Both the position numbers and the translations under genes were made by a program. Below, piece by piece: positions 1 through 7,662 of a stretch of 64,000 bases of DNA (position 1 is its first letter; each line of letters opens with the position of its first letter). The stretch lies in the NCBI RefSeq assembly GCF_029977985.1, contig NZ_JARKOT010000139.1, positions 17,022-81,021 of the forward strand, in the 5' to 3' direction. This stretch comes from Propioniciclava sp. Lineage in GTDB: Bacteria; Actinomycetota; Actinomycetes; Propionibacteriales; Propionibacteriaceae. The notes beneath the pieces are model-generated. The model was not told the DNA's origin. It searched no databases and was given only the letters and a program-made list of their open reading frames with translations.

Positions 1-224
1 AGGTGTTCGGCGAGCGGGCGTTCAACACCCTCATCGGCATCGGCATCGCCGCCATGCCGCTGGGCGTCGCCATCGGGTCGCCGCTGTGGGGCGTCCTGTA
101 CGACATGACGGGCGGCTACACCGTCCAGCTCATCGGCAGCATCGTGGCCGCGCTGCTCGCCTGCGTCTTGTTCGCGTTCACCCTCAGCGGCCACCAGGGT
201 TCCGCGGGCCACGCCCGGGGCTGA
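1..224 (+). CDS. MFS transporter, C-terminal fragment (5' end outside window)
   Basis: The reading frame enters from the left edge (first whole codon at base 3) and stops with TGA at 222-224. About 74 residues are visible. They contain two hydrophobic segments around a GSPLWGVLYDMTGGY motif, which resembles the last two helices of major facilitator permeases, followed by a short polar tail. The substrate cannot be told from this piece. The gene converges on the methyltransferase gene that ends at 382, with a repeat-rich hairpin region between them. Confidence 0.6.
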   Translation, partial: VFGERAFNTLIGIGIAAMPLGVAIGSPLWGVLYDMTGGYTVQLIGSIVAALLACVLFAFTLSGHQGSAGHARG

Positions 225-247
225 GGCCCGCTCGGTCCCGCAGATGC

Positions 248-360
248 GCCGGTTGGGCGCACAGACGCCACTTCGGCGCAGAAACGCCGGTTCGGTCCGC
301 TCACACGCCGCTTGGGCGCAGAAACGCCGGGTCTGCGCGGCGTATGTGCGCCCAACCGGC
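248..360. repeat. Inverted repeat with internal direct repeats between convergent genes
   Basis: A perfect 16-bp inverted repeat has arms at 248-263 (GCCGGTTGGGCGCACA) and 345-360. Inside it the 16-mer GGCGCAGAAACGCCGG occurs twice (275-290 and 315-330), and a diverged copy overlaps the left arm (about 256-269). It lies between two converging genes, so a bidirectional termination or structured 3'-end role is plausible. The nested direct repeats are more than a simple terminator needs. Confidence 0.6.
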
Positions 361-381
361 GTGCCTGCCCGAACGCGGCCC

Positions 382-1551
382 TCAGCGCACCCGGTCGGCC
401 ACGATCGCCACGGCGCCGTCCGGGGTGGGCGTCAGGATCAGGGTCGCGGACGCCGCCCCCTTCGGCTTCAGCCGCCTCCGGAGCGCGGCGGGGTCGACGT
501 CGACACCGCGCTTCTTGATCTCCAGGACGCCGACGCCCTCGGCTCGCACCCACGCCCGCAGCACCTTTTCGTCGAAGGCCAGCACGTCGCGCACCGCGAA
601 GCACGTCGCGAACGGCGTCGGCATGACCCAGTCCGCGCTGAGATAGGCGAGGCCGGGTGCAACCCGGTGCCCGCGCACCAGGCCCGCCACCTCGTCGACC
701 AGCCCGGCGCGCACCACGGCCCCGTCCGGCTCGTAGACGAACGCCCCGACCGGGCCCACCTCGGCCGGCGGCCGCCCGGAGGCGACCAGCTCCACCCCGT
801 CCACCACCGCCGCGCGCCGGCCGGCGACGGTTCCGGGACCCGCCCACACCGCGCACTCCACCACGCTGCCGCCCTCGGAGACCCACTCGGCCTCCACGGC
901 GTCCTCGAGCAGGTCGTGCGGCACGCCGGGCCCGAGCTTCACGCACGCAGGATGGCCCCCGCTCAGCAACGACTCCACGAACGGCCACGGAGGGCTCAGG
1001 TCCTCGACCCGCCACGAGCGGCCCGACGCCGTCCGTCGCGCCGGGTCGGCGAACACCCCCAACCCCGCGGCGTCCGGCCCGGACGCCGTCCGCTCGGCCC
1101 ACCACGCTTGCGCGTCGGCCACCGCCACCGGACGCCCCAGGTTCGCTGCCGCCAGCACCGCGGTCGCCTCGTCCCGCTCGACGGCCTCCGCGGCGATGCC
1201 CGCGTCGATCAGCGCCAACGCGTCCGCGCCGAGGCCGCAGCCGAGGTCGGCCACCACAGCTGCCCCAAGCGCGGCGAAGCGGCGCGCCCGCCGCGCGGCG
1301 ACGGAAGCCCGAGTGGCCTGCTCCAGCCCGTCGCGGGTGAAGAACAGTCCCTCGGCCCGCTCGCCGAACTTGGCCCGCGCCCGGCGCCGCAGCGCCACCT
1401 GCGTGAGCACCGCGGCGGCCCGGTCGGGTTCGACGAGCGCCCGCAGCCGGGTCGCGGCCCCCAGCGATTCGGGGTCGGCCTCGGCCGCAGCAGCGCGCAA
1501 GGCAGCACGGGCGTCGTCCGAGACGAGCCAGCGGGCGAGGTCGGGCTGCAT
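382..1551 (-). CDS. Class I SAM-dependent methyltransferase (THUMP-like domain family)
   Basis: The protein has 389 residues and starts at the ATG at 1551, which overlaps the TGA of the upstream PPOX gene by one base (TGATG). The frame stays open further upstream, but this start gives the family-like beginning MQPDLARWLVSDDARAAL. An alpha-helical N-terminus is followed by a Rossmann glycine motif, VVADLGCGLGADALAL, and then PxRR and PSP-like motifs. The C-terminus (LEIKKRGVDVDPAALRRRL) resembles the THUMP-like domain of this actinobacterial family. The substrate is unknown; RNA is the family expectation. It is the last gene of a three-gene operon. Confidence 0.75.
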   Translation of the reverse strand: MQPDLARWLVSDDARAALRAAAAEADPESLGAATRLRALVEPDRAAAVLTQVALRRRARAKFGERAEGLFFTRDGLEQATRASVAARRARRFAALGAAVVADLGCGLGADALALIDAGIAAEAVERDEATAVLAAANLGRPVAVADAQAWWAERTASGPDAAGLGVFADPARRTASGRSWRVEDLSPPWPFVESLLSGGHPACVKLGPGVPHDLLEDAVEAEWVSEGGSVVECAVWAGPGTVAGRRAAVVDGVELVASGRPPAEVGPVGAFVYEPDGAVVRAGLVDEVAGLVRGHRVAPGLAYLSADWVMPTPFATCFAVRDVLAFDEKVLRAWVRAEGVGVLEIKKRGVDVDPAALRRRLKPKGAASATLILTPTPDGAVAIVADRVR

Positions 1552-1943
1552 CAGCCGACGATGTGGAGGACGACGACCCCCTCGGGGGACGCCGTCCCGC
1601 CCAACTCCCAGGCCTTGTCGACCAGCCCGGCGAGCTTCGCCCCGGCGCCGTACTTCGCGTGGATCGCGGACTTCACGGCCGCGAACTCGGGGGCGTCCTC
1701 GGCGACCAGGTGTCCACGGCCCTCGAGCACCGGCTCCTCGCGCAACGCCTTGCCGCCCCGGCCGGCGGCCTGCAGGGTCACGACGTCGGTCAACGCGAAC
1801 CGCTCGGCCCACGGGGCGGCGTGCGGCGTCCAGAAGCCGACCGTGTCGTGGTCGACCTCGACGACCCACTCCGAAGAGACGGTCTGCGCGCCTGCGGCGT
1901 CGAAGGTGGTGACGACGATGCGGTCAGCGTCGGAGAGTTTCAT
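1551..1943 (-). CDS. Pyridoxamine 5'-phosphate oxidase-fold protein (PPOX class)
   Basis: A 130-residue protein beginning MKLSDADRIVVTTFDAAG. It has the split-barrel pattern of PPOX-class flavin or F420-binding proteins: a short strand, VSSEWVVEVDHDTVGFWTPHA, then TLQAAGRGGK and a C-terminal VVVLHIVG strand. These proteins bind FMN or F420 and act as small reductases; the substrate here is unknown. The start overlaps the stop of the upstream membrane protein gene (ATGA), and its stop overlaps the methyltransferase start, so the three genes look translationally coupled. Confidence 0.7.
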   Translation of the reverse strand: MKLSDADRIVVTTFDAAGAQTVSSEWVVEVDHDTVGFWTPHAAPWAERFALTDVVTLQAAGRGGKALREEPVLEGRGHLVAEDAPEFAAVKSAIHAKYGAGAKLAGLVDKAWELGGTASPEGVVVLHIVG

Positions 1944-2290
1944 CGGGCCTCGGGGCGATCCGGGTCGATGGCCGTCCGCTCGGCGGCGACGGCGCGGTTG
2001 CCGATCTCGTTGGTGCGGCGGGCGTTGGCCTCGTCGAGCGTCGCGCGGCGCACCTGGCCCGCGGTGCGCCCCGGCAGGCCGATGGCCAGCCCCAGCGCGA
2101 GTCCGGCGGCGGCCGCGATGCCGGCGATGAACGAGGTGGACTGGAAGGGATCCGGGATGGACCGGTCGGTGTACCGGGCCGCCGCCCCCACGAGTTCGCG
2201 CGCGTCGAGCGCGAACTGGGCGAGCAGCACCCCGGCGTAGACGACTCCGGCGACGGCCACGCCGGCGAAGAGCACCTTCAGGATCTTCAT
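1940..2290 (-). CDS. Hypothetical membrane protein, first gene of a three-gene operon
   Basis: A 116-residue protein I do not recognise. It has a hydrophobic N-terminal segment (about residues 3-26) and a second one (about 53-74, FIAGIAAAAGLALGLAIGLP), then a charged tail. It overlaps the next gene by an ATGA. A -10-like hexamer lies six bases before the ATG, which suggests a leaderless message for the whole operon. No catalytic motif is visible. Confidence 0.6.
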   Translation of the reverse strand: MKILKVLFAGVAVAGVVYAGVLLAQFALDARELVGAAARYTDRSIPDPFQSTSFIAGIAAAAGLALGLAIGLPGRTAGQVRRATLDEANARRTNEIGNRAVAAERTAIDPDRPEAR

Positions 2291-2296
2291 GCGGGC

Positions 2297-2302
2297 ACTC
2301 TA
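2297..2302 (-). promoter_or_regulatory. Candidate -10 element (TAGAGT) of a leaderless promoter
   Basis: On the minus strand TAGAGT is followed by exactly six bases (GCCCGC) and then the ATG at 2290. That spacing would put the transcription start on the start codon. No convincing -35 box was found. Confidence 0.45.
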
Positions 2303-2346
2303 GGGCCTGGCGAGGCGAATCACCCGCCCCCGCGCGGGCGACCAGC

Positions 2347-3033
<687 letters not shown>

Positions 3034-3039
3034 GGGACG

Positions 3040-3045
3040 AACCTA
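3040..3045 (-). promoter_or_regulatory. Candidate -10 element (TAGGTT) of a leaderless promoter
   Basis: Minus-strand TAGGTT, then six bases (CGTCCC), then the ATG of the amidotransferase at 3033. The geometry matches the other leaderless candidates in this window. Confidence 0.45.
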
Positions 3046-3143
3046 CAAGAAAGGGGTTTCCTCGCCGTTACGCCCCGTCCGCGGTCCCGACGACGCTGGT
3101 TCAGCCTGTGCGTTGCTAGCCTGTCGGTGTCGGAAGGAAAGTC

Positions 3144-4160
3144 ATGCGCGTGCTCGTCACCGGTGGCGCCGGATACATCGGCTCCCACACCGTCCTCGCC
3201 CTCCTGGAGACCGGGCACGATGTGCTCGTCGTGGACGACCTCTCGAACAGTTCGGAGGAGTCCCTGCGCCGGGTGGCCGAGTTAGCCGGGCGCGAGGCGC
3301 GCTTCGTGCAGGCGAACGTGCGGGACGCCGCGGCGCTCGACGCCGCCTTCGCCGGCTTCTCCCCCGACGCTGTCATCCACTTCGCCGGCTGGAAGGCGGT
3401 GGGCGAGTCGACGCAGATCCCGCTCACGTACTACCGCGAGAACCTGGGCTCGACCTTCACCCTGCTCGAGGCGATGGCCGCCCACGACTGCCACCAGATC
3501 GTGTTCAGTTCGTCGGCCACCGTCTACGGCGAGTTGTCCGAGCCGCCGTTCACCGAGGACTCCCCCACGGGCGCCACCAACCCCTACGGCCGCACGAAGC
3601 ACATGATCGAGCAGATCCTGGCCGACGCAGCGGCAGCGGACGCCGAGCTGCGCGTCGCCGTGCTGCGCTACTTCAACCCCATCGGCGCGCACGCGTCCGG
3701 GCGCATCGGCGAGGATCCGAAGGGCATCCCGAACAACCTGCTGCCGTTCGTCGCTCAGGTCGCCACCGGACGCCGCGACAAGCTGATGGTCTTCGGCGAC
3801 GACTACCCCACCCCGGACGGGACGGGACTGCGCGACTACATCCACGTCGTCGACCTGGCCGCCGGGCATCTCGCGGCCCTTGACTACCTGGGCGGGCACG
3901 GCGGCTTCCACGTGTGGAACCTGGGCACGGGCGACCCGAAGTCGGTGCTCGACATCGTCCACGCCTACGAGGGGGCCTCCGGGGTGGCGATCCCCTACGA
4001 GATCGTCGCGCGGCGTCCGGGTGACGTGGCGGCGTCCTACGCCGACGTCACGCGCGCCCACAAGGAGCTCGGCTGGCAGGCCCGGAAATCCGTCGAACAG
4101 GCGTGCGAGGACACCTTCCGCTGGCAGTCGGAGAACCCCGACGGCTTCGCCGACTCCTGA
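3144..4160 (+). CDS. galE: UDP-glucose 4-epimerase
   Basis: This 338-residue extended short-chain dehydrogenase interconverts UDP-glucose and UDP-galactose in the cytosol, for the Leloir pathway and cell-surface glycans. The NAD-binding motif is TGGAGYIGSH (residues 6-15). The catalytic set is Ser124 in FSSSATVYG and Tyr148/Lys152 in NPYGRTK. The substrate-binding RYFNPIGAH and the C-terminal RRPGDVAASYADVTRA match GalE rather than other epimerases. The start is supported by GGAAGGAAAG just upstream. It is monocistronic and converges on the malic enzyme gene with an 8-bp gap. Confidence 0.93.
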   Translation: MRVLVTGGAGYIGSHTVLALLETGHDVLVVDDLSNSSEESLRRVAELAGREARFVQANVRDAAALDAAFAGFSPDAVIHFAGWKAVGESTQIPLTYYRENLGSTFTLLEAMAAHDCHQIVFSSSATVYGELSEPPFTEDSPTGATNPYGRTKHMIEQILADAAAADAELRVAVLRYFNPIGAHASGRIGEDPKGIPNNLLPFVAQVATGRRDKLMVFGDDYPTPDGTGLRDYIHVVDLAAGHLAALDYLGGHGGFHVWNLGTGDPKSVLDIVHAYEGASGVAIPYEIVARRPGDVAASYADVTRAHKELGWQARKSVEQACEDTFRWQSENPDGFADS

Positions 4161-4168
4161 TCAAGCCG

Positions 4169-5887
4169 TCAGTCGGAGAAGATCAGCTCCGGGTAGACCG
4201 GCTGCCACATGGCGTCGAACACCTGCTGGATCGGGTCGGTGAGCGGCCGCTCGGCGACGCCCTCGGCCTCGGCGGCGCGCGCCACCGCGATCGCGACGGT
4301 CGCGGAGACCCGCCGCAGGTCGCCCACATGCGGCAGCAGTGACTGCCCCGGGCGCGTGATGCGCACCAGGGACGCCACCGCGTGGGCGGCGGCGGCGATC
4401 ATCGCGTCGGTCACCCGAGTCGCCCGGCACACGCTGACGCCCAACCCGATGCCCGGGAAGACGAACGCATTGTTGGCCTGCGCGACCGCATAGGTCGTCT
4501 CGTCGAGGGTCACCGACCCGAACGGCGACCCCGTCGCGACCAGCGCCCGGCCCTCGGTCCAGGTGAGCACGTCGGTGGGGGTGGCCTCGGCCAGGATCGT
4601 CGGGTTGGACAGGGGCATGATGATCGGCCGGTCCACGTGGAGCGCCATCTCCTTGATGACGGGCTCGGTGAACGACCCCGACTGCCCCGAGGTGCCGATG
4701 AGCACGGTCGGGTGCACGTTCCGCACGACGTCAGCGAGGTGGTAGGCGCCCGGCGCGTCGGTGGCCCAGCCCGTGAGCTCGGACGCCGCCCGCGCGTAGG
4801 GCCGCTGGAAGTCGCGGAACCTCTTCGTGGGCTCGTCGGTGACCAGCCCCCGGCTCGAGGTGGCCCAGAACCGCTGCCGTGCCTCCGCAGGTGTGAGCCC
4901 CTCGGCGACCATGAGGTCGACCAGGAGATCGGCGATGCCGATGCCCGCGGTGCCGGCACCGTGAATGACGACGCGCTGGTCCGAGAGCCGCTCCCCCTTC
5001 GCCCGCACGCCCGCGATGAACGCCGCCGCCACGACCGCCGCCGTCCCCTGGACGTCGTCGTTGAACGTGCAGATGCGCTCCCGGTAGGCGTTCAGGATGC
5101 GGTGGGCGTTGTCGGCGCCGAAGTCCTCCCAGTGGATCATCGCGTGTGGGAACACTCGCTGCGCGGCCTCCACGAAGGCCTCGATGAACGCGTCGTAGCG
5201 CTCACCGCGCACGCGGGCGTGCTGCAGGCCGAGGTAGAGGTCGTCGTTGAGGAGTTGCAAGTTGTCGGTGCCGACGTCGAGCACCACGGGCACCATCCGG
5301 TTCGGGTCGACGCCGCCGGCGGCGGTGTACAGGCTCTTCTTGCCGAGGCAGATCTGGACGCCGCCGACGCCTTGGTCGCCGATGCCGAGGATGCCCTCGG
5401 AGTCGGTGACGATCAGCATGTCGACGTCGTCGGGCTTGCGGTCGATCGAACGCAGCGCCTGCTCGATGCGATCGGGCGCCTCGATCGAGCAGAAGACGCC
5501 GGCGATGCGCTGGTACCACAGCGAGAACTCCTGGATGGCATCGCCGATGGTGGGCGTGTAGACGATCGGCATCATCTCGTCGAGATGCTCGCTCAGCAGG
5601 CGGTAGAACAGCACCGTGTTGCGGTCGCGCAGGCCCTGCAGGTAGGCGAACTTCTCCAGGTTCGAGTTCGCACGCAGGTAGCGCGTGTAGGCGCGGTGCA
5701 GTTGGGCGTCCAGCGGGGTGACCGCCTCCGGCAGCAGACCCTCCAGCCCGAGCTCGCGGCGCTCGTCGTGGGTGAACGCGGTGCCCCGGTTCAAGCGCGG
5801 GATGCGGAGAACCGCACTGCCCCGCGCGCGCACGCGGATGCGCTTGCCGTGGTCGCCGGGGAGGATGTCGTACGGACGTCCGGCCAT
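4169..5887 (-). CDS. maeA: NAD-dependent malic enzyme (malate dehydrogenase, oxaloacetate-decarboxylating)
   Basis: A 572-residue protein of the large (SfcA/MaeA) malic enzyme class, converting malate to pyruvate plus CO2 with NAD(P)+. Visible family blocks are the N-terminal LNRGTAFTHDERRELGLEGLLP, the tyrosine segment MMPIVYTPTIGDAI, the lysine segment around ICLGKKSLYTAAGG, the metal-binding WEDFGADNAHRILNAY, FNDDVQGTAAVV, and the dinucleotide motif HGAGTAGIGIADLL. The final quarter carries ALSNPT-like PLSNPTILAEATP. It feeds pyruvate, the substrate of the PFOR encoded nearby. TAACCT lies six bases before the ATG, so a leaderless mRNA is likely. Confidence 0.92.
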   Translation of the reverse strand: MAGRPYDILPGDHGKRIRVRARGSAVLRIPRLNRGTAFTHDERRELGLEGLLPEAVTPLDAQLHRAYTRYLRANSNLEKFAYLQGLRDRNTVLFYRLLSEHLDEMMPIVYTPTIGDAIQEFSLWYQRIAGVFCSIEAPDRIEQALRSIDRKPDDVDMLIVTDSEGILGIGDQGVGGVQICLGKKSLYTAAGGVDPNRMVPVVLDVGTDNLQLLNDDLYLGLQHARVRGERYDAFIEAFVEAAQRVFPHAMIHWEDFGADNAHRILNAYRERICTFNDDVQGTAAVVAAAFIAGVRAKGERLSDQRVVIHGAGTAGIGIADLLVDLMVAEGLTPAEARQRFWATSSRGLVTDEPTKRFRDFQRPYARAASELTGWATDAPGAYHLADVVRNVHPTVLIGTSGQSGSFTEPVIKEMALHVDRPIIMPLSNPTILAEATPTDVLTWTEGRALVATGSPFGSVTLDETTYAVAQANNAFVFPGIGLGVSVCRATRVTDAMIAAAAHAVASLVRITRPGQSLLPHVGDLRRVSATVAIAVARAAEAEGVAERPLTDPIQQVFDAMWQPVYPELIFSD

Positions 5888-5893
5888 GGCAGC

Positions 5894-5899
5894 AGGTTA
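5894..5899 (-). promoter_or_regulatory. Candidate -10 element (TAACCT) of a leaderless promoter
   Basis: Minus-strand TAACCT, six bases (GCTGCC), then the ATG of the malic enzyme at 5887. No clear -35 box is visible. Two copies of the recurrent octamer lie just upstream (5905-5912 and 5926-5933). Confidence 0.45.
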
Positions 5900-5947
5900 T
5901 CGGCCGGACGCCGCCGGTGCAGTCCGGCGTCCGGCTGGCTGACGAGT

Positions 5948-6478
5948 TCAGCCGTAGGTGCCGAACGCCATCGCGAGGATGGCGATGCACACGCCGGCGG
6001 CGATGATGGGCACCGCGCCGAGGGTGATGAGGATGCCGGCACCGGTGCGGCGGAGGTGCGGCTTCGAGATGAGCCAGACCGACAGCGTGACGACGCCCCC
6101 CAACCCCAGCACGGTGACCAGCCCGGACACGATCGCGGCGACCTCGGGGCTGACCGGGTCGAGCGCCGTTCCGATCGCGCCCGCCAGACCGAACGGCACC
6201 GGCCAGGCGACCAGGCCGATCAGCGCTCCGAGCAGGTAGGACCCGCCGGACTTCCGGGCAGGAGGGATCGGCGCCGGCCACGCCTGCGGGGGCGGCATCT
6301 GGCCCTGTGGGGGCGGCATCTGGCCCTGTGGGGGCGGCTCCGGGCCCTGTGGGGGCGGCTCCGGGCCCTGAGGCGGCGGCCCGCCCGGAGGCGTCGGCCC
6401 ACCACCGGGGGGCGTCGACCAGGGCGGGGTGCTCGGTTGGGGGCCGAAGGGGTTCGGCTCGGGGGGTTGGTCGGACAT
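5948..6478 (-). CDS. Proline-rich membrane protein of unknown function
   Basis: A 176-residue protein. Residues 1 to about 75 are Pro/Gln/Gly-rich with tandem PPPQGPE and PPPQGQM heptads, encoded by near-identical 21-bp DNA repeats at about 6300-6370. Three or four hydrophobic helices follow (LLGALIGLVAWPVPFGLAGAI, VSGLVTVLGLGGVVTLSVWLI, ILITLGAVPIIAAGVCIAILA). The ATG at 6478 was preferred to the GTG three bases upstream because AGGAGG lies six bases before it and because it overlaps the stop of the Lgt-like gene (TGATG). Last gene of the radical SAM operon. Function unknown. Confidence 0.7.
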   Translation of the reverse strand: MSDQPPEPNPFGPQPSTPPWSTPPGGGPTPPGGPPPQGPEPPPQGPEPPPQGQMPPPQGQMPPPQAWPAPIPPARKSGGSYLLGALIGLVAWPVPFGLAGAIGTALDPVSPEVAAIVSGLVTVLGLGGVVTLSVWLISKPHLRRTGAGILITLGAVPIIAAGVCIAILAMAFGTYG

Positions 6479-7260
6479 CACTCACCTCCTGTTCGGGCGA
6501 CGGTGCGGCATATTCTGGCACGCCGAAGGGCCAACGCATCGCGAATCACGCGCGTCAAGCGCCACACGAGCAGCGGTAGCAGGATGAGACAGAGCACCTG
6601 CGGCCCGCTCAACCCCAGCCAGAAGGGCTCGTTGCCGCGGACGAACTCGACGGCGAACCGGAACAGCGCGTAGGCGGCGACGTAACTGACGAACAGGTCG
6701 CCGGGGCGGGCGAGGCGTCCGCGCAGGCGCCACAGCACGGTGAACGCGACGGCGTGGAAGGCCACCTCGTAGAGCAGCGAGGGGTGCAGCCCGACCCCGG
6801 GACGCGCGCCGACCGCTTCGGCGTACGGGCTGGGCAACGTCATGCCCCACGGGCCGCCCGTCGGCGTTCCGGGCAGTTCGGTCAGAGCGCAGCCGAGGCG
6901 TCCGATCGCCATGGCGAGAGCGACCGCGGGGGCGAACAGATCGCCCGTCGACGGGACGTAGCCGGTGGCGCGCTTGCCCACGTGCACACCCACCCACGCG
7001 CCGAGCAGACCGGACAGGATGCTGCGGTTGCCCTCGGTCCACCAGTCCCACAGGGGGATGGTCGGATCGGAGAACCACGTGCCCAGGCGCGCGCCCAGGG
7101 CGCCGAACGCCAGCGCGCAGCCGGCCACAGCCCACAGGCGGTCGTCGTGGAGGCCGAGGCGACGCTTCTCGCGTGCGAACACGACCCCGGCGGCGACCAG
7201 CCCGAACGCCACGAACAGGCCGTGGACCCACGGGTTGCCCGGGAACGGGACCTCGATCAT
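6478..7260 (-). CDS. Prolipoprotein diacylglyceryl transferase (Lgt) family membrane protein
   Basis: A 260-residue polytopic protein starting at the ATG at 7260 (MIEVPFPGNPWVHGLFVAFG); the open frame upstream of it is not protein-like. Lgt-type signatures are AIGRLGCALTELPGTPTGGPWG (about 118-139, compared with the Lgt RIGNFxNxE...G block) and HPSLLYE (159-165, compared with RHPSQLYE). Lgt transfers diacylglyceryl from phosphatidylglycerol to lipobox cysteines. Divergence from the canonical block and the operon partners (radical SAM enzyme, small membrane protein) suggest a paralogue acting on a different lipid reaction, which is an inference. Gap to the upstream gene: 10 bp. Confidence 0.75.
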   Translation of the reverse strand: MIEVPFPGNPWVHGLFVAFGLVAAGVVFAREKRRLGLHDDRLWAVAGCALAFGALGARLGTWFSDPTIPLWDWWTEGNRSILSGLLGAWVGVHVGKRATGYVPSTGDLFAPAVALAMAIGRLGCALTELPGTPTGGPWGMTLPSPYAEAVGARPGVGLHPSLLYEVAFHAVAFTVLWRLRGRLARPGDLFVSYVAAYALFRFAVEFVRGNEPFWLGLSGPQVLCLILLPLLVWRLTRVIRDALALRRARICRTVARTGGE

Positions 7261-7270
7261 GCGCCGCCCT

Positions 7271-7645
7271 TCACGCCATGCCGGCGAGCCGCGCCACCCA
7301 CCACCCGGCCCCGACCAGCCCGGCGACGGCCAGCACCGCCAGGTAGGCGAGAACGAGCCTCGTGTCACGCAGGTAGCAGCGCGACCGCGTCAGGCCGGCG
7401 CGGCGGGCTCGGGCGTAGCCGACGAACCCGATCGTGGCGAACACCACCAGCGCGGCCGGGCCGAACACCCACCCCAGCAGCGCGATCGTCGCGAAGATGC
7501 AGAGCCTGAGGGGGTCGAAGGGAGCCGGTCCGTCGGCGGTCTGCACGGTCTGGTCGGGTCCGTGTCCGGCGAGGAACGTCGACGGAGGCGGCCCGGCGGC
7601 GAACCGGCGGGCGTCCGCCTCGCCCGTGGGATGGGGAGCGCTCAT
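7271..7645 (-). CDS. Small two-helix membrane protein between radical SAM and Lgt-like genes
   Basis: A 124-residue protein starting at the ATG at 7645 (MSAPHPTGEADARRF). An N-terminal soluble stretch of about 45 residues precedes a hydrophobic region (LRLCIFATIALLGWVFGPAALVVFATIGFVGYARA), a basic loop (RRAGLTRSRCYLRDTR) and a final helix pair (LVLAYLAVLAVAGLVGAGWWVARL). I do not recognise the family. It sits 17 bp after the radical SAM gene and 10 bp before the Lgt-like gene, so it is very probably co-transcribed and acts at the membrane with them. Confidence 0.7.
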   Translation of the reverse strand: MSAPHPTGEADARRFAAGPPPSTFLAGHGPDQTVQTADGPAPFDPLRLCIFATIALLGWVFGPAALVVFATIGFVGYARARRAGLTRSRCYLRDTRLVLAYLAVLAVAGLVGAGWWVARLAGMA

Positions 7646-7662
7646 GCCACCATTGTCCGCCC

